This document shows, one piece after another, positions 34,925 through 46,957 of a DNA stretch of 64,000 bases. The translations under genes and the position numbers were made by a program. Origin of the DNA: Mixia osmundae IAM 14324 (lineage: Eukaryota > Basidiomycota > Mixiomycetes > Mixiales > Mixiaceae); NCBI RefSeq assembly GCF_000708205.1, contig NW_014575558.1, positions 847,146 through 911,145 of the forward strand, read 5' to 3'. Each line of letters starts with the position of its first letter. The stretch's first letter is position 1. A model generated the notes under the pieces. It ran no database searches. It saw only the letters and a program-made list of their open reading frames with translations, and was not told where the DNA came from.

Positions 34925-37796
34925 CTAAGAGATGATACAGTTCTCGTCAGGTCCGTTCTTGCCTCGTCTTTGAGCGAGCTCGCGTTCTACCGTCTTCTCT
35001 CTCCTGCTGGGTCCATCGCTCGGCGCACCTCGCTTGGCGTAACTCGTCCCATTCCCGCCGATAGGTCGGGGAGGACCGTTTGATGCGCTCCCCTGACGCA
35101 TATCTGAAATCGTCGAGGGTGCTTCGTTGAGCGTTCCGCGTGAGTAGTGATTGTCGACCGCGATCGCTTGACCTCGTCGTGCTGCGGCAGAAGGCGGTCC
35201 GGGTCCGAGAGCTGCTGCAGTTGCCAGACCTGTGCGTTCTGAGCCAAGCGAGCGAAGTCGAGTGGTCGCTCGTCGATCGCCCGCATCTGCTGCCCGCCGA
35301 TACCAGGCTACTGCTTCTCTCAGCGAGTGAGGTGTACCGATTCCAACCTGTTCCGATCATCAACGCCGATCGATCTTGTAGCACAATGAAATGCTGACCT
35401 CCCAGAAGTAGCCAAGAGCGTACATGGCCTTTGAAAGGCCTTGATCGGCAGCACGCTTTGCCCACAGGAACGCTTCTGTATCCGACTGAGGTAAGACTCC
35501 TGGCGATCCGACGAGATACCACGCCGTCAGAGCGAAGCAAGCCTCTCGATGACCCTTTTGAGCAGCAATGTCTGTTCGGCCGTCGTCAGACTGCAACAAT
35601 AGAAAGAGCTAGAGGCTTACTGTAGTAGTGTATAGATAGCGCTGGGTCTTTGGGGCATGACATCCGTCCATATTCGTAGCATTCGCCGAGCTTGTAAGCA
35701 GAAGGCTGCCAGCCCAACTCTGAAGCCTTTGCTAACAGCTCGGCGGCGTATTCGTGATCGATAAAGACGACGTTTTCGATTCCTCTTTCGTGCAAGAGCG
35801 CAAGATCGTGCATGGCCTGAATGGTAGGCAGATCGGGTTCGGCTTCTGCGAGTTCGACACATCGCTTGAGCCATTTGACGCCTTCTTTCGCCCTCCTGTT
35901 GAGACCGAGCTCGCCATTGAGCTCTGCCAGTGCAAGACGATACATCGCTGCAGGATGGGAAAGTGCCGCTGCTTTCCTACGCGAACGTGCACTCCATCTC
36001 AGCAAATGACTGTTAAAAAAAGACCGCACGTCGCACCTATACCACGATACAGCTTTGCTCTGCTCCTTGCGGCATCCCCATCCGTTTTCGCACAGCTGAG
36101 CCGTACGAAAGCACGCCTCGGCATTACCGTGTTTGCCTGCCAGTATAAACAGTGGGAAAGCCTTGTCGTAATCTTGTTTTCCCTTTGTGCCAATTCCCTG
36201 GGTGTAGCAATCGGCCAAGAAAGCCTGAGCGGGCACATGACCTCGATCTGCGACTTTCTTCAGGAGCGTCAGTGCTTCTGTGAGTAGTGCTTCTCTCTTT
36301 GCTTTCTCTTCTGTAAGCTTCTTCGAAGGTGGACCGGCTGGAGAGGTAGGATCTGTCCCGTTGGCTTCTCTCGCTACGTCCAGCATGAAGACAGCAAGCT
36401 CGAATGTGAGTTCTGGATCGTTTGTCTTTTGTGCATTGGCGCGGTAGAGTTCCAGCGTTTTCGTATGAGTGAGCAAGGAGACTTTTGCTCCCGGTCTGAG
36501 ATGTGAGTGATCGAGCAAAGGCCCGGTGGAGTGAGGTTGACTGTCGTAGATCGAAGGAGCTCTGCTGCCTGTCGACATTGGTTTGCGATGGGGTTGCATA
36601 GACTGACGAGTTGAATTGGCAGAAGAGGAAGAGACGGGCGAATCTCCCCTCCTCGATGCCTCCTTCTGGCTTCCAACAGTAGACGAACTGTTGCGATCCG
36701 CAACGTTCTGCATGCCCGGCGTCTTCTTGAGTTGATTGGGCTGTGCAGCTTTGCCATTCGTCACGATGGGCTCAACCTCTGGAGCTTTGCCTTTCTTTGC
36801 GACATTCTGTCTTGCTGATTTCGGCAGCGCTGGTGGAGCTTGTTGGATTGGCTGTGCAGGAGGAAGGCCATAGAAATCATCCTCGTCGTCCAAATCTTGA
36901 ATCGGGTAGCCACCTCTTGACGCGCCTAGGCTATTTCGCGAAGGATCGACTTCTGGCGGATTGAGATCGCCATAAGTGCCGTAAGAAGACAGTCTGGTAT
37001 GGGACTGTCTCATTGCGGCAGCATTGGCAGCAGACATGCTCTCCTGAACGGGCGCGCTGTCCGTCGATCGAGGTAAGCTGGTCGTCGAAGCGGATGATGA
37101 ATCTCCTCCCGCTAGCGACGCAGGAGGTGGAGTACCGCCGAGGGTGGGCCCGGATGCCAGAACAGGTGAATTGAACAAGCTCGAGGAAAGCTCGCCATTG
37201 CCTTGGAATCCGCCCAGTATGGGACCTGAGTGACCGGCAAACCAGTCTCTTGCAGCTGTAGGAGCTCGCGTCCCATCAGGCCTGAGCGTGTTGGGATCCG
37301 TGTCGACCCTGAGCGAGGAAGTAGACGCAGAAGAGGCAGACGAGGAAGGCGGTAGGTCAGGTACGCCGAGCGCGAGATGATCGAACCGCCTGTCTAAGCC
37401 CGTCGAGCCGAATCGGGCAGCTTCAGGCGGTGGCAGGACAGGCTGACCGAGACTGGAGGAAGAGCTGGAGTTCGTCCTGTCTGCCCCATAAAAGTCATCT
37501 TCCTCGTCGTCCACTCTTGCGGGACCGTGATGGGATGCGCCTGCAGGCAGACCGGTTTCATGGTCATCGTACAGGTACGTCCCTTCGAAATCGTTGGCCA
37601 AGGCGGAAGAAGCGCTCGGGTTCCACCGTGCAGATTCTGTGAGAGCATACTGCGTCGAAGCCTGACCGAGCTTGCCCTTGGGCGTGGCCTGATTCGACCC
37701 ATTAGGGACTGAAGGCGGTTGAGCGTACGAGATCGAAGCCGGAAGCGATTCTTGTTGCGAGCTCGTCGGCCTGTGGAAAGCGCGCGAGGCCGCCAT
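34925..37796 (-). CDS. SKT5: SKT5/Chs4-type chitin synthase activator, Sel1 repeats, CaaX
   Basis: Four exons (36037-37796, 35621-35976, 35399-35571, 34925-35347), 903 residues. The N-terminal 480 residues are disordered with several D-D-x-x-Y/F-G acidic motifs (DEEDDFYG, DDEDDFYG). Then come at least six Sel1 repeats of the A-x-x-x-L-G/A-x-x-Y/C-x-x-G type: AFLADCYTQGIG, RTAQLCENGWG, MYRLALAELNG, AYKLGECYEYG, ALTAWYLVGSPG, MYALGYFWEVGIG. The last codons read ENCIIS, a CaaX box for farnesylation. This is the layout of yeast Skt5, which brings chitin synthase to the bud neck. The correct last frame is the one without an M-initiated ORF. An upstream ATG at 37922 is a possible alternative start. 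Confidence 0.9.
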
Positions 37797-37985
37797 CTCT
37801 GAAGAGGGGTTGCTATACAGCTGTCGCGCCCATCGGCCTGCGACGAGCCCGTCCAACGATTTGCCGCCGGCTTTGGTTTTGCAGTGTTGGCAAAGGCGCG
37901 CGTCCCTGTTTCTCACGCTCATCGCAAGCCACGTCCTCACTCGCCGCCTGCAGGCACTTGTCAAATCGTGCAGGGCGGCCTCAGA

Positions 37986-39837
37986 ATGGGCTCCTCTGCG
38001 CTCCGGCCCGCACGGCTGATGGGCGACATCCTATCTGGCTTCGATATGGCCAGTCCGGCTGCAGGAAGATCGACCACAAGCCAAGTAGCGACGCTCAAGT
38101 CGATCCTGCACGGCAACACTGAGCTCACTCCCGGCGAAAGAGCATCGCTACGGAAGCAGATCACATCTGCGGAGGAGCTTCTCAGAAACACGTATGGCTT
38201 GCAGGAAGGATGGTCTGTCAACGAGCGCGACGAGGTAAGCGGAGCTCTTTTGCCGCTCTTGCCGTGCTGTGCGATTGACACTTTCGCTGGCTCCCCTCCA
38301 GCTTCTCAACGAGGAGGGATTACCAGTCTTTGACATTCACGAGAAGCTACACGACGAGGTGGATGCACAGCCAGTTCAGAGTGGGAGCAAAGCGGAGAAC
38401 GGCGTCACACGACAGAGATTGCCGCTTTGTCACCTCGTCGAGTCTGCTTGGCCGACACCCGAGATCTGTGCTCTGTATGGGCAGGTGAGGCGCCATCAGT
38501 CGGAACATACATTCGGCAAGCGGATGTCCGCCAGATCGCACGTGACACCGACCCGATCATCACATCCCGGCAAAGGCAAACAAAAGGCTGTCATGCCTTG
38601 CTCGGTCCTCAAGAAGACATCCTCCTTCTCACGGGATGGCTGCTCCTCATCAGACGAAGCAAGGGGTAAATCCGGTCGATCGGCTTCCCTCTCCTCCTCG
38701 GGGTCGGGCAGCACGCGTCGCAAATGCGTTTCCTTTGATCTGCCGCCCTTGCCTGCAACGCCCCCACAGCCACAGCATGGCAGTCTACCCGCGAATGGCC
38801 CAAAAGGAGGGTACAGATTGGGAGAAGTAGTCGAACGGCCGATGAAGATGCAGCTCGTTGAGCAGTACGATGAGCCAGAAAAGCTACGAAGTTCGATTGC
38901 GCTCGCGGCCGAAAGGAGAGCGAGAGCGGAATATGCCGCTCAGGCAGCAAAGCGACGTGCTGTCGCTACGCCTAAGCCCGTCGGAAATATGACGACTCAC
39001 AAGTTCAAGACAGCCGAAGAAAGGATACGTGAAGAATATGCGATACAGAAAGAAAAGCGACGCAGACTGGCAAATGCTGATCGACCTCATCGTGTTTCGC
39101 CAATCCAAGAAGAACGAGCACTACCGGCGCAGCCTCTTGAGCCTCGATCGTCACCGGACGACCCGAGGCTCGCTCTGGAGCCTGCACGCACTCATCACTC
39201 ACCGCTGCCGCTCTCACACATTGCTCCTTCCCACGATGACACGTCACAGGAAGACACCTCGACGGATGAAGAGGACAATCTGTTCGATTCGGACGAAGAA
39301 GAAGACGAGGACGAGGCTGATTTCGCCGAGTTTGATTCCGAATTGGGAGCACAGGTTGCTGCAAGGGAGCAAGCCTTCCGGTACCACTACCTGCGTACCA
39401 AGCAGGATTCTATCCTACCTGTTTCCTCATTCGATGAGGAAGAGTCCGACGATCAACCCCGACGATCACGGTTCAGGCAGAACAGACACAACCTAGTCAG
39501 GATGATCATTCCCTCGCTCGCACCGGGTGGAAAAGGCACTTTGCCGACCAACGAGAGAGATGCAGATGCGGTAGATGATGATGGATACACTTCACAAGAG
39601 AGAGAAGAGATTCGGCAGAGACTGGAAGCCATCTGTCGCAATCAGGAGTTCGATCTTCCTTCACCAGCGTCGCCCGTGCAGCCACTGGCTCAAATCATAC
39701 CCGCTCAGCCCGCGCCCCTGGCAACAAAAGATGTCGTCCTCGAAGCAACAACCCATGATATACGCCCAACAGAAGTGACGAATAGCAAACCCGCTCGAGT
39801 ATCTCGCTTCAGGCAGCGTCGGTTGGACGAAAGCTGA
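37986..39837 (+). CDS. Bud27/URI1-like protein (candidate, DUF3835-type tail)
   Basis: Two exons, 37986-38234 and 38302-39837, encode 594 residues. A short helical N-terminal segment leads into LLNEEGLPVFDIHEKL, which resembles the linker of Bud27/URI1. A long charged region follows with VLKKTSSF, KCVSFDLPP, coiled-coil repeats of the type RIREEYAIQKEKRR, and a Glu/Asp-rich block (DSDEEEDEDEADFAEFD). It ends PARVSRFRQRRLDES, like the DUF3835 terminus (VSRFKxxR). URI1/Bud27 scaffolds RNA polymerase assembly and TOR-linked translation. A full prefoldin domain is not visible, so the identification is tentative; the N-terminus may be incomplete. Confidence 0.5.
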
Positions 39838-39976
39838 GCCTGTGTGGAAACGTGTTGTGCTGTACTTGCACGTGTTGTCGCCTTTGCCCATCTGACTCGC
39901 GCTTGGTCGCGTCATCTCATCGCAATCGTCAGCGAAGTCTCTGCATCCTCTCGCCCGCATCTTCGCCTGTCTCGTC

Positions 39977-40678
39977 ATGCCTGCCAATGCTACCCGTCCT
40001 CGAAAGAACACGCAGCATCTGCCCAACACGAGCAATCTCATTGACTCTGTAGACCCGTTCGTCTTCGCACCTTCTCAGGTCGACTCATTAACTTTTCCTC
40101 ATGCCCGCCTGTAGCTCGTCGTCAGATATGATCAAGATGCTCACTGCGCTCGAATCGGCCAAGTACAAGAAGGAAAGCCAGCCCCGACGTTCGCACATTA
40201 TTACGATGACACGCTCGGACAGGCTCAGAAACGTCTTGATCAAATCGGAGCAGACGCAACTGCGCTTGTTAGACAGAGTCAAAGCCGCCTCGCAGAGCTT
40301 CAAGCTGCCCACGGTGACGTGGTGTACGCAGCCAATCGGTGCCTGAGCTGCACACTCACATACTAAGACAGTGCAAAGGTCAAGGCAGACTATCAGCGTG
40401 AAGACAGAAGACTTGCCCTGCAGCTCCATCGAATCGAGCGTGAGCTCGTAGACGCCGGTGCCCTAGTTGTGGGTATCTCACACATGCTCCGAGTCCGCTG
40501 ACGAGCCATCGAACATCAGCCAATGCTCGAAGACGCGGCCAAAGTCATCGCCGCTAGTGCGGCTTCACTCAGCACAGACACCCCCTCGCAGCTATGCCAC
40601 GAGCTCAAAGGCCATCTGCACCGTATTGCTCAGAAGTTTCATGTTCATCAAGCAGCAGAACCCGCTGATCAACAGTAG
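39977..40678 (+). CDS. Coiled-coil protein of unknown function, ultra-short introns
   Basis: Four exons, 39977-40078, 40115-40338, 40372-40468 and 40520-40678, give 193 residues. I do not recognise the family. The middle (AQKRLDQIGADATALVRQ, then RLAELQAAHGD...YQREDRRLALQLHRIEREL) is a long amphipathic helix that continues across the 33-nt intron, which supports the model. Intron 1 is 36 nt with CATTAAC, intron 2 is 33 nt with TACTAAG. Exon 2 also has a second open frame (from 40101), but only the chosen frame connects to the downstream helices. It could be a small kinetochore, SNARE-associated or BLOC-type helical subunit; that is speculation. Confidence 0.6.
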
Positions 40679-40884
40679 AACACTGCGACGTGACTGCATT
40701 AACGGTTGTACAAGTCACTCAAATGATGCTGCAACAGATTGATGAATGGTGTTTGCGACTGCGGTTGTCTGGGGCCCTCAAAGCCCATTGAAGGTTTTCA
40801 AGTACCGAGTACTGAACTGAAGCACTGGGTGCGGTACTGATCTGCAAAAAGGGTATCAATTTGCTGTTTCGGGGGGAAGAGGCC

Positions 40885-43082
40885 CTAATCAGAGGCAGGG
40901 CGCGATGGCGGAGGAGTCTGTGCAGAAAGCCTGATGATCTCGAGATCAATCTGCCTGTGCTCGAGTCGCATCTGCGTTATTGCCTCCTCGTGCCTCTGTC
41001 GACCTTGCTCGATTTCCCATTCAAGCTGACGGAATCGCCAGGCGTGCTCGTTCCCCTGAACTTGCATCTCCAATCGCCTCTGTTCGATGAGAGCGAGCGC
41101 ATCTTGTCGGATCTGCTCCCGTCTGAGCGCGAAATCGGTCATGGCTCTCTGCCGCGCTGCTTCGTTCTCCGTGACAATTGCCATGGCAGGTGATATGACG
41201 GACGGTCCGAAGATGCTCGATAGCTCGTCGTCGGGCGATGTTCTAGCTACCATCGGAGTACTGGCTGGTAGCATCGGCGGTGCCCCAAAGTCCAGGGGTC
41301 GTGTTGTGACCCGTGTGGCATAAGGGGCAGAAAGGCCTTCGCTTGTACCAGGTCGACTTGAATCATACGTGTACGGTTGACCGTACAGAGCCCGACCAGC
41401 TGTGTTCGACGGACCTTGATCGTATAGTAGCGAAGCTGCGCCACCTTGCCCAGTCGCCATGGGCGGCAGACGAAATCCGGCCGTCGGCGTCTTGAGCCTG
41501 CTGGGAGGTGAGCGCGCCGACAGAGATGCAGGAACCTGCTCGGACCGGCCGGTCGGTGGCATCATCGAGGGCGAAGGCGCCAGTATGCTTGAGGTAGGTA
41601 TGTTCTTGTAAAGTTGCGGCACATAAGTGGATGAAGGCGATGCTATGCTTGAGCCCCTGCTGACAGGGCGATCTTGTTCTGCTGGATAGCTTCCTCGACC
41701 GACGGCCTTTTTCGTATGCGTACCCGATGCAGATAAACGTTCTGACTCGACCGGCAAATCTTCAGCTGCGCGCCGCTTGCCTTTGCGACTGACAGCCGCG
41801 GGATGCGGCAGCGCAGGAGCGCTCAGCAGCAATGCAGCTTCGCTACGCACGACGCTGCTGCTCCGAGATATACGCTCTATTGAGGGTGAGGCCGGATCAC
41901 GAGCTTTTGTCGATGCGGAGACGCTCGCATCGAGACGAGACGTACTTCGCTGATCGTGGCCTGGTCGGTGAACCGGCAGGCCATGCGCCTGACTTTCCAT
42001 GTGTCTGCGGACGTCCGAGCTTTGCACGAAGCGGTGCGGGAATGCAAATTTGCATCCTTGCACAGGGCAAGATCGCAATGCGCTCGGTACATGATACTGC
42101 AGGCTCACTTTAGCAAGGCGCAAATCAGCGTCGAGACGAGGCGTACCTTCAAGTTGTCGAAAGGACAGTCAAGAGAAACGCCGCGATAATCGTATGCTGC
42201 CGTCGGCGCACTCGTCTCGATAGTGCTCGTTGAAGAGGACTGACTCATCGCCTCAGAAACTGGCAGAGGCGGCGAAGTAGGCAGAGCTGGGCTCGTCAGA
42301 CCAGTCACAAGGCCCGACGGCTCCGCGGATTGTCGACCAGATTCCTCCGTGCCCGACGTATCAGTCGCAAGATGTCCTGCAGCATTGACTAATAGCCGCA
42401 CTACCACACCCAACAGCGGGTCCTCGCTCGATTCTAGTTTGTCGTCCTTCAACGCTGCCGATCCATGGCTGTCGACAAGCTCTCTGGCAGCAGGCACAGA
42501 TCTTCACGCCAAATGTGAGCACGAGTACAGGAAGCGCATATCGACTCACATGTAGAGGCGTGCTCGCAGGTCTTTTGCGAAGTCGCTCAGTGAGACTTGC
42601 TGGGGTCCCTCGCCGAGGAGTCTTACGCCGTCATAGGTGACGCAGCTGATGCCCTCATCTCTCAGCAGCGCTGCAAAGGTGAGGCAAGCTTCAAGCTGAT
42701 CTTGAACCCCTGGGCTTGTGCCGAGTAGACGAGCAGCGAGCTCGCGTTGACTCGCCAGCATTGTCCACATTGCCTCAACCAGTGCATGCGAACGTTGCCA
42801 ATCGACTATGGCAGAGCCTGCGCTGATTGCAGCGGCTAACGAAGTAGCCGTACTAGAGGCCGAGATAGCAGAGTCTGGTCGAGTGCTGCCGCCGGTATTC
42901 GGCCGACTGACTTGCGATGTGCTCGAGCTGGAAGCTGGTCGCGCCATCTCTTGACTCGCCAGAGCATCCACAGCCGCTTCTGTTTGATTGGATTGCGGTA
43001 TGAGTGCAGGCCGTCGTCTCTCCAGTCGCTGACTGCCTTGGGGCAGACGATCTCCCCCGCTAGGAGCTGCCCCCGTGCTCAT
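40885..43082 (-). CDS. C2H2-like zinc finger protein of unknown function
   Basis: Three exons (42550-43082, 42147-42483, 40885-42096), 693 residues. The N-terminus is Ser/Ala-rich and contains a helical domain (ALVEAMWTMLASQRELAARL...DFAKDLRARLYI). The middle holds a Cys/His pair region created by splicing: CPFDNLKYHV, then CPVQGCKFAF...SSDVRRHMESQAH, which resembles a degenerate C2H2 finger. A long disordered Pro/Ser region follows, then a C-terminal coiled coil (ALRREQIRQDALALIEQRR...RQRHEEAITQMRLEHRQIDLEI). A transcriptional or chromatin role is possible; nothing more specific is supported. Confidence 0.72.
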
Positions 43083-43360
43083 GTCAGTGACGGAATGTCA
43101 TGTGCGCCTGGGCTCTTCTATGGCGTGCCAAGCTATGTTTGCACGGATCGTCCCACCGTAAAGACGGCAGAATTGTGTGCGAGGACGGCATGGAATCGAA
43201 TTTGGGGTCGGCGTATGAGATCATCGACAATTGAGAGACGAGAAAAATGCCAGTCGCGGCAGTGACCTTCCCGTCGGGGGTCGAAATTGAAGAAAAGCGC
43301 GCTAGTGGTCATATTGCCAGGGGCGCAGCCAAAGCCAGTTATGCGGCCGCCGCTTCCCGA
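43083..43360. promoter_or_regulatory. Upstream region of the C2H2-like gene
   Basis: Spacer of 278 bases between the C2H2-like start and the karyopherin stop. No gene seen. Confidence 0.4.
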
Positions 43361-46300
43361 TCATGTCGAAGACACCCCGTAGACACTGCCTGTCAATCCG
43401 CGGGCGCTGAGAGCAAATTCGGTGATGATTTTTCGAGTTTGCTTCAAAGACCTGCTTGCATTGATTTGTTTGATGAAGCGCATCCGATAAGCTTCATCAA
43501 TGCGGACAGGATCGACAGAAGACAAGCCTGTGTGCAGCCAAGCAGGGAACTCTGCAGAATAAGCTTTTGAGAGCGCTTGGAACAGCTCGCCGAAGGGGTC
43601 CAACACACTCCTCGGTGCTTCGCCACTGATGCCCTTGAGAGCAACTATGACGATCTCTTGACCATGTCTTTCGACTGTGGGCTTCAGCAAAGCAGCGTGA
43701 GAGTATTGATGCCAGGTCTCGTGCACGAGCATGCTCTTATTTTACACGCGTTAGCTTTGTTCCGTGAGCGCAGATGCACGTACGACAAAGCGTAGAACGG
43801 CCGTCAGAGCCACTCGCTCGGAGAGTTGCATAGCGAGGATGCAGTGCTGGCATGCTTGGTCGAGAGCGGGCGAGCCTGCGATAGCCTGGGGAAAATGCCG
43901 GAGCACCTGACTTGCCCGATCAGTGCGAAGCGATGACGACACAAGACACCCGCGTACCCCAGCAGCAAAGTCGTAAAGAGCGTGTACGACATCGGGATGG
44001 CTCTCAAGTAGAGATCGAGAGGCGAGATGGGAGCCTGCAGTTCGAAAGACCGCGGTAAAAGCAGTCGTGCTGCTCGACAGCGCTTTATCCCCTGGCGAGT
44101 CCCGAGCAGCAGCCGCAATGACTGCGGTGAGCGTACCGAGGAGAGAGGGGTCAAGACTGGTGGCGACAGCGCTCGATAGAGGCGACAGCAGGTCGGCAGG
44201 ATCGAGGGAGAGCGGAGTGACGACGGGAGTCGTCGTGCTCTGTCTGACGAGCTCACCGACGGCGATGGCCAGCTCGACATCGTTTTGGGCTGCTGGTAGG
44301 ATGGTGCAGATGCATGCTAGCATCTGTCCACGTAATTCGATCAGGCGAGCGTCGGTCTGGAAGTACTGAGCTCGCATGGCTTCGTTTGAGCCTTCGGCAT
44401 CTCCGTCGAGCAGAAGCAGGTCCGCCTCTGGCTCTGCTAGCCCTCGAATGCATGCTGACAGCACAGCGAGCGATTGCAGAACAGTATCTCGAGCAGCAGT
44501 AGAGTCTGATGGCGATGACAAGCTCGCGTGGGCTTGTGCAACCCGATGGAGCGTTCCTTGAACCAGCAAGCATATATGCGGTACTGCATCTTGCATCGGC
44601 ATTGCCTGGACGACAGCAGCGACGGACTCGACGACCTTTGCAAAGTCACTGCTGGGCAACCTGCCTTCTAGATTGGCGACGAGTGCAACGAACGATCCGA
44701 CATGGCCGATCAGATGCACACGACAAGTAGAGCATAGCCGTCTGATCGCCATCGCTGCGCTTCGCCAGACGCTCTCGCGAGAAAGAGCTGCAGCGACAAA
44801 GGTGAGAGCCTGGAGGATGTAGGCAGGATGCTCGTTCAGCCATGCAGTATAGTTACCTATCAGGAGTAATGTGGTTTCGGTCAATCTCGTTGGCGCATCG
44901 ACAGGCAGGGCTGTCAGTACCCGAGCAAACACGTCTGGAAGGTGAGCGTCTGTCTCTTCCGGTATTGCTTCTTGTATGGCTTGCAAAGCGTAAAGGCACG
45001 CTTCTAATGGCTGCAAACAATCTTTGCATATGAGCGCGTGTTGATGAGCTCGCTGGATGTTCGCCTTGCCTCCCATGGACCACCTGATCTACTTGCTTGG
45101 GCTGATCGTTCGATTGCCGTGCTGACAAGGAACTCGAGCAACCGGACTCGTATCACATAATACCTGCATCTGTCGTTGAGAAAAATCGCCAATGGTCGTG
45201 ATTTCGACCTACGCATGTATGAGCGTGTCGCCAACGTCGCTTCTATAGTTGCTATATCTACTGAATGTGTCTGCGAGTGCCGTCTCAGATGATAGCGACG
45301 GGAAGTAGAACGCGCTGACCTTTAGTCCAGCCTTGTGTCTCGCTTTCCGGAGGCCATTGCAGTTTGACGAGCAATCTTGTCGAAAGCTCAGCAAAGATCT
45401 CTTGACCCAGTTTCCAGCGCTGCACCGTTTCGCTTCCTTGGTCATCGCCCGTTGATGTACCGTGCAGACCCTCATCGGCCATCTCCTCTTGAAGGTAAAC
45501 CCAAGTGGGCAGGCCGATGATGCTGACCTCTTCATCCACTGCAAAAGTACCGGGGAAGGTACTGAGAAGCAGGAGATGGCGCAAGAGTGTGACGGAACGC
45601 TGCGAAGCCATGCTTCGTACGATGGTCGTTGCAGAGTGCTCGAACGTGGCCACCAGTAGCTTGAGCGTGGGCAGAATGTCTGTATCGCTCTCGTCTGGCC
45701 AGGCTTCAGATGTCAGCACAGACTGCGCCTGCAGCCGGAGAGACTAGCTTTCTATAGCCTCCGCAATAGCTTGAGAGGTGTATTGGCTTGAGAGGTAGTC
45801 TAACAATGGCTCAGCGCGCGTCGGCGTGAGAAAGTCGAGGTCGGCCAAGAAATCTTCTATGCAATCTGACGCTTGCTCCGCTGTGGGAGGGTGTAGTAAG
45901 AGCGGCAGCGTCAGTGGGTATATTCGGTCTAGGTCTCTGCAGTGCGGGTCAGCCGCGCTGCAAGATCGAATTCGGTCGAGCGTACTCGTAGCGTATGTTC
46001 TTACTGGTGAGCCAGCTTTGCAGACATCGTAAGGCAGCGATGAGATCTGCGTCATTGTGCGACGAGGGAAAAGTCGTGAGGGTATCGATGATGGTGCGCG
46101 CGACGAGAGATCCAGCTTCTGTCAGAGTATGTTCAAACTGTACCCTGTTGACATTGCTGGTCAGACGTGAGTCGGTAGGATGACGAGGATGCGGACCTTC
46201 GTTTGCCGATGAGATCTGCGCGCTCGCTCTCCTCGGTGATGACAGCCAAGACCTCAAAGACGGCTTGACGAGAGCAAGGTGCGCTCGACAAGAGCGTCAT

Positions 46301-46848
46301 GAGCGAGAGAAGCCATTCTGACCAATCCCTGGGCGCTATCTTGATGGCCAGCGCTGTCGCCGCGACTGCCAGCTTACGCAGCACGATCCTCTCTGAGCTT
46401 GCGGCGTTCAGACTGTTCGCGGTCGCGTCGTGATTTGCTGGGTAAGCGAGTGGGGCAGAGTGGTACAATATCTCCATGAGAGATTGTTTGAGCTGTTCCT
46501 GGTGTCCTTCGGGCAGGGAGATGCTGCTGGCGACCTTAGCGAGCGAACGGAGAGTAAAAGGGGATTAGCGAACAAGTCACGAGAAATCTTGATTGACAGC
46601 GTGAGGGCGCCAAAAAAGCGTGACTGGGCGTCATGGGGAGAGGTGAGAAGCCAGGAGGACCACTGCCATGCTCCTGTTGATCGCTGTGCTTCGAAGAGGA
46701 CATGCTGAACCTGGCGCTGTTCCTCTGCTGACGAGGTTGGCGCATAGAGTCGTCGGATGAGCTAGGTCGCCTGAATCTGAGCATGCGCCAATGGATGATA
46801 GGGCAGACGTACTTCTAGTAGCTCTTCTGGCGTCACTTCAGTGCCCAT
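43361..46848 (-). CDS. Importin-13/transportin-3-like beta-karyopherin
   Basis: Ten exons: 46813-46848, 46574-46761, 46197-46523, 45986-46144, 45745-45936, 45320-45687, 45213-45270, 45070-45169, 43784-45010, 43361-43735; 1009 residues, normal for the family. It carries cargo through nuclear pores with Ran. The N-terminus (LIRRLYAPTSSAEEQRQVQ, RFFGALTLSIK) is the HEAT-1/2 region of the IPO13/Kap111/Kap122 group. YRSDVGDTLIHACRYYVIR and PWEPLEACLYALQAI are central helices, and ...RSLKQTRKIITEFALSARGL is the conserved end. Three joins are unusual: an intron starting GCAAGG after exon 8, an AAG acceptor before exon 10, and an acceptor ending GAG before exon 6. The alternative at exon 5/6 is one in-frame TAG. 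Confidence 0.85.
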
Positions 46849-46957
46849 CCGCACCTGATGACTTGCGTCAAATTAGCGCCAGGGCCGTCATCTGTGGCAC
46901 TTTGATGTCAATCAGATCATTCCATCATTTTCAATTGATTCGCCCGCCTGGCACGCC

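Noticed and set aside
40101-40346. Second open frame overlapping exon 2 of the coiled-coil gene
   Set aside because: It has no splice-linked continuation, while the chosen frame runs into downstream helices.
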